Part shown: positions 1-4,635 of the stretch, one piece after another
Numbering within the stretch: position 1 is the first letter of the stretch
Layout of the letters: each line of letters starts with the position of its first letter
DNA from: RI-92 sp040235555
Lineage (GTDB): Bacteria > Pseudomonadota > Gammaproteobacteria > UBA6429 > Thiohalophilaceae
DNA: 11,199 bases
Direction: 5' to 3'
NCBI GenBank assembly: GCA_040235555.1
Contig: JBECKZ010000196.1
Coordinates: 1 to 11,199 of the forward strand
Position numbers and translations under genes: made by a program
Notes under the pieces: generated by a model
What the model was told of the DNA's origin: nothing
Database searches by the model: none
The model's input: the letters and a program-made list of their open reading frames with translations, nothing else

Positions 1-174
1 GGCTTGTTTATGACTGCATCTATATGCGATCAAAGACCGAATAGTCTTTTGTGAATATAGACTGCAAAAAAGCATTTAACTTATTGATTTTAAATAATTA
101 AATGTAGTCGGTGGTGAATTTGCTCACTCATTAGAGTGTAGTTTGATTGAGAGTATTCCTGTCATAAGAGATCG
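1..174. other. AT-rich intergenic sequence, no gene seen
   Basis: I see no credible coding region or intact RNA gene here. The stretch is AT-rich compared with the rest of the window. It contains a short hairpin, AGTCT/AGACT (about 44-64), and the heptamer GACTGCA twice (about 12-18 and 59-65). Neither has a function I can name. The last part, from about 109, may belong to a decayed tRNA (see the next entry). No clear promoter for the downstream tRNA genes is visible, so their transcription could start before the window. Confidence 0.5.
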
Positions 175-193
175 AATCTCTCCACCCCGACCA
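109..193 (+). pseudogene. Decayed tRNA-Pro-like remnant (3' end only is clear)
   Basis: The 3' part reads TCGAATCTCTCCACCCCGACCA: a T-loop-like TCGAAT, a T-stem half, the acceptor half CACCCCG, discriminator A and an encoded CCA (191-193). CACCCCG-ACCA is typical of gammaproteobacterial tRNA-Pro. A possible 5' acceptor, CGGTGGTG (109-116), pairs poorly, and no acceptable D-arm or anticodon arm can be folded between. It is therefore either a degenerate tRNA-Pro or only a 3' copy left by the adjacent repeat element, with the true tRNA further upstream. The inverted fragment at 216-234 preserves a better T-arm (complement GTCGGGAGTTCAAATCTCT), which argues that an intact tRNA-Pro once stood here or nearby. 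Confidence 0.35.
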
Positions 194-350
194 AATTTAG
201 TTTGAAATGGGTAGTAGAGATTTGAACTCCCGACGAGATAAATGGGCAGTTCGACCACAAATCATAGATTTGTGGAACATCCGAGCGTAGCGAGGATGAC
301 CTGAAAGGCGAGGGCGGTAGCCTGAGTAATCTCTCCACCCCGACCAAATT
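175..350 (+). repeat. tRNA-associated repeat element A (behind tRNA-Pro remnant)
   Basis: A perfect 23-bp direct repeat, the 3' end of a tRNA-Pro-like sequence including CCA and AAATT, occurs at 175-197 and 328-350 (period 153). Between the copies lie, in order: an inverted copy of a proline-type T-arm (216-234, AGAGATTTGAACTCCCGAC); a GTTCGACCA motif (249-257); a 9-bp hairpin CCACAAATC-ATA-GATTTGTGG (255-275); a second hairpin CATCC/GGATG (278-298) whose apical loop is GTA; and a third, GGGC-GGTA-GCCT (312-323). No ORF fits it. The layout matches element B behind tRNA-Arg, so this looks like a family of small non-coding elements targeting tRNA 3' ends. That conclusion is inference from two copies. 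Confidence 0.65.
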
Positions 351-387
351 CCTGGTTGTTTGGTAAACTCGACCCAAGAAATAGTTT

Positions 388-464
388 GCGCCCGTAGCTC
401 ATCTGGATAGAGCATCGGCCTTCTAAGCCGAGGGTAGCAGGTTCGAGTCCTGCCGGGCGTGCCA
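388..464 (+). tRNA. tRNA-Arg(TCT)
   Basis: A complete 77-nt cloverleaf with encoded CCA. The anticodon stem TCGGC/GCCGA encloses the loop CTTCTAA, giving anticodon TCT, which reads AGA. The T-arm is GCAGG-TTCGAGT-CCTGC, and the discriminator is G. The acceptor is GCGCCCG against CGGGCGT, so the first pair (1-72) is a G-U wobble rather than G-C. It heads an Arg-His-Lys-Leu cluster in front of tig. Its 3' 17 bases plus four flanking bases are duplicated downstream at 628-648, and 16 bases of its T-arm region recur inverted at 519-534. Confidence 0.97.
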
Positions 465-648
465 GAAAATGAGAAAATCGCAGGCTGAGGTGATTTGTGC
501 AAGGCTTGCAAATTGTGCGACTCGAACCTGCTACGAAATTCAATTAGCCTGGTTCGACCAACTGGAGAAGCCAGTTGGGACGCATGTAGTGCGCCCCGGA
601 GGGGTGAGCTCCGTAGGAGCGAATCAATCCTGCCGGGCGTGCCAGAAA
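448..648 (+). repeat. tRNA-associated repeat element B (behind tRNA-Arg)
   Basis: A perfect 21-bp direct repeat made of the 3' end of tRNA-Arg plus GAAA occurs at 448-468 and 628-648 (period 180). Between the copies are a 16-bp inverted copy of the T-arm region (519-534, pairing perfectly with 434-449), the motif GTTCGACCA (552-560), and three hairpins: CCAACTGG-AGAAG-CCAGTTGG (558-578), CGCCCC-GGA-GGGGTG (592-606) and GCTCC-GTA-GGAGC (608-620). No plausible gene lies inside. The order of parts equals that of element A although the stem sequences differ, which suggests conserved structure rather than chance. Element boundaries, mobility and origin are not determined from the sequence. Confidence 0.75.
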
Positions 649-661
649 TATACCGGTTTAT

Positions 662-738
662 GGTGGCTGTAGCTCAGTTGGTAGAGCCCCGGATTGTGAT
701 TCCGGCCGTCGTGGGTTCGAGTCCCATCAGCCACCCCA
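662..738 (+). tRNA. tRNA-His(GTG)
   Basis: A complete 77-nt tRNA with the extra 5' G(-1) (662) opposite C73, the identity element of bacterial tRNA-His, and an encoded CCA (736-738). The anticodon GTG is at 696-698. The D-arm GCTCAGTTGGTAGAGC and the T-arm TGGGTTCGAGTCCCA are canonical. It lies 13 nt after the end of element B and 5 nt before tRNA-Lys, so His and Lys are surely co-transcribed. Confidence 0.98.
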
Positions 739-743
739 ATTTG

Positions 744-819
744 GGGCCATTAGCTCAGTTGGTAGAGCAGGAGACTCTTAATCTCTTGGTCCAAGGTTCG
801 AGTCCTTGATGGCCCACCA
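744..819 (+). tRNA. tRNA-Lys(CTT)
   Basis: A complete 76-nt cloverleaf. The acceptor is GGGCCAT/ATGGCCC with discriminator A and encoded CCA (817-819). The anticodon loop CTCTTAA gives anticodon CTT (777-779), which reads AAG. The T-arm is CAAGG-TTCGAGT-CCTTG. A perfect 12-bp palindrome, TTGTTATAACAA, follows at 830-841. It lacks a GC stem and a T-tract after it, so I do not call it a terminator. Confidence 0.98.
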
Positions 820-913
820 AATTTCCCTTTTGTTATAACAAGTATCATCAAAATTGAGCGATTCTTGTACTTCCCTGTGAGTTGTGGCGGTATTACTGTT
901 TGTGCAAGTCAGG

Positions 914-943
914 TTACCGCTAAACCCTGAGTCCCGGTATAAT
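914..943 (+). promoter_or_regulatory. Sigma-70 promoter for tRNA-Leu and tig
   Basis: A perfect -10 hexamer TATAAT lies at 938-943, followed by the GC-rich discriminator CCGC. A poor -35, TTACCG, is at 914-919 (18-bp spacing). The predicted start, near 950, gives a short tRNA leader. A perfect -10 with a GC discriminator is typical of growth-rate-controlled tRNA promoters. Since tig begins 36 nt after tRNA-Leu with no terminator between, this promoter probably also drives tig. Confidence 0.7.
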
Positions 944-977
944 CCGCTGTTTTAGAATCCTGAATTTGTTATTTTTC

Positions 978-1062
<85 letters not shown>

Positions 1063-1098
1063 GAATTGGCTATTTAACTGTAAATAAAAGGTTTGTCT

Positions 1099-2412
1099 AT
1101 GCAAGTGTCTGTTGAAAATGTGAGTCCCTTAGAACGTCGACTGACGATATCTGTCGAAGCGACACAGATTGATGAAGCCGTTCAGAAGGAACTGCAAAAT
1201 CTGTCACGCCGGGTCAAAATCAAGGGTTTCCGGGCGGGCAAAGTGCCGATGAAGGTGGTCGCGCAGCATTATGGGCAGAATGTTCGCTTGCAGGTGATGC
1301 AAGACGTCATGCAATCCAGTTTTTATGAAGCCGTGACCCAGGAAAAATTGCGTCCCGCCGGTGCCCCCAGCTTTGAGCCAGTATCCACCGATGCCGGGAA
1401 AGAATTTGAATACAAGGCCACATTCGAAGTTTATCCCGATATTTCGCTCGCGGACTTCAATTCCGTTTCACTGGAAAAACCAGTGTGTGAAATTACTGAA
1501 GGTGATGTCGATGCCATGCTGGAAACCATTCGCAAGCAACACATCACCTGGCAGCCGGTAGAGCGGGCGGCAAAGACAGAGGACAAGGTTACTATCGATT
1601 TTGCCGGTACCGTGGATGGTGTGGCTTTTGAAGGTGGTAGTGGCACGGACATGGCTGTGGAAATTGGCAAAGGCCGCCTGATTGCTGGTTTTGAAGATGG
1701 CCTCGTCGGATTATCCATCAGTGATGAGAAGACATTGGATTTGACCTTTCCAGAGCAATATCACAAACAGGAGCTGGCAGGTAAACCTGTACAATTTGCG
1801 GTGAAGGTTAAAAACGTTGAGGAACCTGTCCTCCCGCCAGTTGACAGCGATCTGGCTAAAAAACTGGGTGTTGAGGAAGGTGACCTGGATAAATTACGCT
1901 CTGAAGTGAAGCAGAACATGGAACGCGAACTCGATAATTCCCTGGCGAGTATGCAAAAGAAGGCCGTGATGGACAAGCTGTTGGAGGTCAATCCCATTGA
2001 GGTGCCTCACTCCCTCGTCGAAAGTGAATCGCAGGCTCTGGCCCAGCAAATGGCAGCCAACCTGGAGCGTCAGGGGATGTCACGGGAACAAACGCAACTT
2101 GCACCCAGCATCTTCGAAGCAGAAGCAAAACGGCGTGTTAGCCTCGGACTTATCATGTCAGAAATCGTTAAACGCAATGACCTCAAGGCGGATGAAAAGG
2201 CTGTACGGGCACGAGTAGACGCGATAGCCGAACCGTATGAACACCCTGACCAGGTAGTGAAGTGGTACTATGGTGATAAACGCCGTTTAGCGGAAATCGA
2301 ATCGCTGGAGATCGAAAGCCAGGTGGTCGATTGGATTCTTGGTCAGGCAAAAGTGACCGAAAAAAACCTGACTTTTAATGAAGTAATGTATCCTAAAGGT
2401 CAGGAAAGTTAA
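1099..2412 (+). CDS. tig: Trigger factor, ribosome-bound chaperone and prolyl isomerase
   Basis: Trigger factor binds the ribosomal exit tunnel (protein L23) and shields nascent chains; it also has peptidyl-prolyl isomerase activity. The product is 437 aa, near the usual ~430. The N-terminal ribosome-docking domain carries the signature GFRAGKVP (residues 43-50); E. coli has Lys where Ala46 stands. An FKBP-type domain follows at about 161-241 (DKVTIDFAGTVDG... IAGFEDGL), then the helical C-terminal chaperone domain. I chose ATG at 1099, because AAAGGT at 1087-1092 is a well-spaced ribosome site; a TTG six bases upstream is too close to it. The gene follows tRNA-Leu by 36 nt, and clpP follows after 42 nt, so tig and clpP are probably one transcript. 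Confidence 0.97.
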   Translation: MQVSVENVSPLERRLTISVEATQIDEAVQKELQNLSRRVKIKGFRAGKVPMKVVAQHYGQNVRLQVMQDVMQSSFYEAVTQEKLRPAGAPSFEPVSTDAGKEFEYKATFEVYPDISLADFNSVSLEKPVCEITEGDVDAMLETIRKQHITWQPVERAAKTEDKVTIDFAGTVDGVAFEGGSGTDMAVEIGKGRLIAGFEDGLVGLSISDEKTLDLTFPEQYHKQELAGKPVQFAVKVKNVEEPVLPPVDSDLAKKLGVEEGDLDKLRSEVKQNMERELDNSLASMQKKAVMDKLLEVNPIEVPHSLVESESQALAQQMAANLERQGMSREQTQLAPSIFEAEAKRRVSLGLIMSEIVKRNDLKADEKAVRARVDAIAEPYEHPDQVVKWYYGDKRRLAEIESLEIESQVVDWILGQAKVTEKNLTFNEVMYPKGQES

Positions 2413-2454
2413 TCAAATAACCTCATTCGATAAGCCCTAAAAGGAAGCAGCGAC

Positions 2455-3096
2455 GTGACCGATAAAAGTTTCAACATGGAATGGCCAAATACAATCCGTA
2501 ACCAACTCGTTCCCATGGTGGTAGAACAAACTTCGCGGGGGGAACGCGCTTACGATATTTACTCAAGACTGCTCAAGGAGCGTGTCATCTTTATCGTGGG
2601 ACCGATTGAGGACCATATGGCCAATTTGGTGGTAGCGCAGTTATTGTTTCTGGAATCTGAAAATCCGGACAAGGATATCCATTTGTATATTAATTCACCG
2701 GGTGGCTCTGTTACCTCTGGGATGTCCATCTATGACACCATGCAGTTTATCAAGCCAGACGTCAGCACTATGTGTATAGGCCTGGCTGCTAGCATGGGGG
2801 CGGTGTTATTAACCGCAGGGGCAGCCGGCAAGCGCTATTGTCTACCTCACTCCCGGACGATGATCCACCAGCCACTGGGCGGCTTCCAGGGCCAGGCTGC
2901 GGATATCGAAATCCATGCCAAGGAGATCCTGAGTACCCGGGAACGATTAAATGCGCTGCTTGCCAAACATACAGGGCAGCCTATTGAACAAATTTCCAAG
3001 GATACCGATCGGGATTTCTTCATGAGTGCGGAGGAATCCGTAAAATATGGCCTGATTGACCAGGTATTGGACAAACGGGCGATTAAGGCGGATTGA
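2455..3096 (+). CDS. clpP: ATP-dependent Clp protease proteolytic subunit ClpP
   Basis: ClpP forms the tetradecameric serine-protease chamber that degrades substrates unfolded by ClpX (or ClpA). At 213 aa it has normal length. The catalytic triad is visible: Ser113 in GLAASMGAVL, His138 in TMIHQP, and Asp187 in TDRDFFMS. A short propeptide probably ends around residue 16, just before LVPMVVEQTSRGERAYDIY, by analogy with E. coli processing. The start is GTG, supported by AAGGAAG at 2441-2447 seven bases upstream; an internal ATG at residue 8 lacks such a site. It follows tig closely and precedes clpX by 146 bp. No sigma-32 promoter fits the short tig-clpP gap, so expression presumably comes from upstream. 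Confidence 0.98.
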   Translation: MTDKSFNMEWPNTIRNQLVPMVVEQTSRGERAYDIYSRLLKERVIFIVGPIEDHMANLVVAQLLFLESENPDKDIHLYINSPGGSVTSGMSIYDTMQFIKPDVSTMCIGLAASMGAVLLTAGAAGKRYCLPHSRTMIHQPLGGFQGQAADIEIHAKEILSTRERLNALLAKHTGQPIEQISKDTDRDFFMSAEESVKYGLIDQVLDKRAIKAD

Positions 3097-3104
3097 TTTG
3101 ATAC

Positions 3105-3197
3105 AAATCATCCGTTTGTGCGCTAAGCTGAGATAAGATATACAAAATATTTTTACGGAAAACCCCTACGGTTAAGGGCTTGATAAACGGATGATTT
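3105..3197. repeat. 13-bp perfect inverted repeat in clpP-clpX gap
   Basis: AAATCATCCGTTT (3105-3117) recurs as its exact complement AAACGGATGATTT (3185-3197), 67 nt apart. The left arm is itself a partial dyad, ACAAA-N7-TTTGT (3103-3119), as expected of a repressor half-site pair. The spacer is AT-rich in its first half. The repeat could fold in a clpP-clpX read-through transcript, act as paired operators, or be the ends of a small inserted element. The sequence alone does not choose between these. Confidence 0.6.
3116..3144 (+). promoter_or_regulatory. Possible clpX promoter
   Basis: TTGTGC (3116-3121) and TATACA (3139-3144) are 17 bp apart and match the sigma-70 consensus at only 3 and 4 positions. 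The -35 overlaps the left arm of the inverted repeat, which would suit regulation by a protein bound there. Separate clpX transcription is known in E. coli, but this call is weak. Confidence 0.3.
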
Positions 3198-3242
3198 CGA
3201 TGCAAGGTGTGAATAACACCATGAAAATGAGGTAACAAGGCA

Positions 3243-4523
3243 ATGGGTGACGAGAAGAACAGCTCAGGTGACAACGGCAAATTGCTGTACTGTTCCTTCT
3301 GTGGCAAAAGCCAGCATGAAGTTCGCAAGCTGATTGCCGGCCCTTCTGTATTCATTTGCGATGAATGTGTTGAGCTATGCAATGACATCATTCGCGAAGA
3401 AGTCCAGGAGCATGCCTCGTCTGTCAGTGGGAAGAAATTACCAACACCTCATGAAATTAATGAAAGCCTTGATGAGTATGTAATTGGCCAACACAAGGCC
3501 AAACGCGTTCTGTCAGTTGCGGTCTACAACCACTACAAGCGTTTGGAGACCGGGCAGCGCAAGGACGATGTCGAACTGGCTAAAAGTAACATCTTGTTGA
3601 TTGGTCCTACTGGTAGCGGTAAGACATTGCTCGCCGAGACCTTGGCGCGTCTTCTGAATGTGCCATTTACCATTGCTGATGCCACCACCCTGACCGAAGC
3701 CGGCTATGTGGGTGAGGATGTTGAGAACATCATTCAGAAGCTGTTGCAAAAATGTGATTACGATGTAGAGAAGGCTCAAACCGGCATTGTCTACATAGAC
3801 GAGATCGACAAGATCTCACGCAAATCCGATAACCCGTCCATTACCCGAGACGTGTCCGGGGAGGGGGTTCAACAGGCTCTGCTCAAATTGATTGAGGGCA
3901 CTGTTGCCTCAGTGCCACCCCAGGGTGGTCGCAAACACCCGCAGCAGGAATTTCTTCAGGTCGATACCTCCAACATTTTGTTTATCTGTGGTGGCGCATT
4001 TGCCGGCCTGGATAAAATTATCCGCGATCGCTCCGAGCGGGGTGGTATCGGTTTCTCTGCTGAAGTGAAAAGCAAGAACGACAAGAAGAGCATTAGTGAT
4101 GTCCTGCAAACGGTTGAGCCTGAGGACCTGATCAAATATGGTCTGATTCCGGAATTTGTCGGTCGCTTACCGGTGGTGGCCACCTTGAGCGAACTTGATG
4201 AAGATGCTTTGGTTCAGATTCTTACCGAACCCAAGAATGCGCTGACCAAGCAATACCTGAAACTGTTCGAGATGGAAGGCTGTGAGCTGGAATTCCGTAT
4301 TGAGGCGCTGCGTGCTGTCGCGCGCAAGGCGATGGAACGGAAAACCGGTGCCCGTGGCCTGCGTTCGATTCTCGAGCATGTATTACTCGATACCATGTAT
4401 GACTTGCCATCCATGAGTAATATCGAGAAAGTAGTTATCGACGAGTCTGTCATCGAGGCCGATGGCAAACCGTTGTACATCTACGAGGGTTCGGATCAGC
4501 TGGCAGCCTCTGACGATCGCTAA
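3243..4523 (+). CDS. clpX: ATP-dependent Clp protease ATP-binding subunit ClpX
   Basis: ClpX is the AAA+ hexameric unfoldase that recognises tagged proteins (ssrA and others) and feeds them to ClpP. The product is 426 aa, as expected. An N-terminal zinc-binding domain has Cys17, Cys20, Cys39 and Cys42. The AAA+ module has Walker A GPTGSGKT (121-128), the pore loop GYVG (154-157) and Walker B IVYIDE (182-187). The RKH pore-2 loop and an IGF loop (GIGFSAEV) that docks on ClpP are also present. The ATG start has TGAGGT at 3228-3233, nine bases upstream. The gene lies 146 bp after clpP, separated by an inverted repeat, and 112 bp before lon. No residue needed for function appears to be missing. 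Confidence 0.98.
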   Translation: MGDEKNSSGDNGKLLYCSFCGKSQHEVRKLIAGPSVFICDECVELCNDIIREEVQEHASSVSGKKLPTPHEINESLDEYVIGQHKAKRVLSVAVYNHYKRLETGQRKDDVELAKSNILLIGPTGSGKTLLAETLARLLNVPFTIADATTLTEAGYVGEDVENIIQKLLQKCDYDVEKAQTGIVYIDEIDKISRKSDNPSITRDVSGEGVQQALLKLIEGTVASVPPQGGRKHPQQEFLQVDTSNILFICGGAFAGLDKIIRDRSERGGIGFSAEVKSKNDKKSISDVLQTVEPEDLIKYGLIPEFVGRLPVVATLSELDEDALVQILTEPKNALTKQYLKLFEMEGCELEFRIEALRAVARKAMERKTGARGLRSILEHVLLDTMYDLPSMSNIEKVVIDESVIEADGKPLYIYEGSDQLAASDDR

Positions 4524-4549
4524 GTCTCTGGGCGGGTCCCTCCAGGATG

Positions 4550-4568
4550 AGGTGAATGGATTTCACCT
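4550..4568. repeat. Short hairpin between clpX and lon
   Basis: AGGTGAA-TGGAT-TTCACCT forms a 7-bp stem directly upstream of the lon -35 element. There is no T-tract, so it is not a standard terminator. It could be an operator or a factor-assisted transcript end for clpX. Function is unknown. Confidence 0.35.
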
Positions 4569-4575
4569 GGAACAA

Positions 4576-4603
4576 TTGAAAAGGGGTGTGCCTGACCGCA
4601 TAT
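4576..4603 (+). promoter_or_regulatory. Heat-shock (sigma-32 type) promoter of lon
   Basis: TTGAAA (4576-4581) is separated by 14 bp from CCGCATAT (4596-4603). The sigma-32 consensus is CTTGAAA, 11-16 bp, CCCCATNT, so seven of eight -10 positions agree and the -35 core is complete. The same region matches sigma-70 poorly. lon is a sigma-32 gene in E. coli, which fits. The predicted start near 4610 gives a leader of about 25 nt. Confidence 0.7.
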
Positions 4604-4635
4604 CCTGTTCATAGTCCACAGACAGAGAGCGATTT

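Noticed and set aside
262..543. Minus-strand 93-aa frame with a PAGLEPATLGLEG-like peptide
   Set aside because: It is the antisense of tRNA-Arg and its flanks. Such peptides are a well-known false product of reading tRNA genes backwards.
1..660. CRISPR array or integron in the repeat-rich left end
   Set aside because: Only two-copy repeats with unequal periods (153 and 180) are present, each matching its own tRNA; there is no regular spacer array, and no integrase or cas gene.
495..809. Plus-strand 104-aa frame across element B, tRNA-His and tRNA-Lys
   Set aside because: It runs through two intact tRNA genes, has no ribosome site and resembles no protein; an artefact of tRNA sequence.
830..841. 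Palindrome TTGTTATAACAA after tRNA-Lys as a terminator
   Set aside because: The stem is AT-rich and has no T-tract after it; at most a small operator-like dyad, without supporting evidence.
1093..1098. Earlier TTG start for tig
   Set aside because: It would lie one base after the AAAGGT ribosome site; ATG at 1099 has correct spacing and matches family N-termini.
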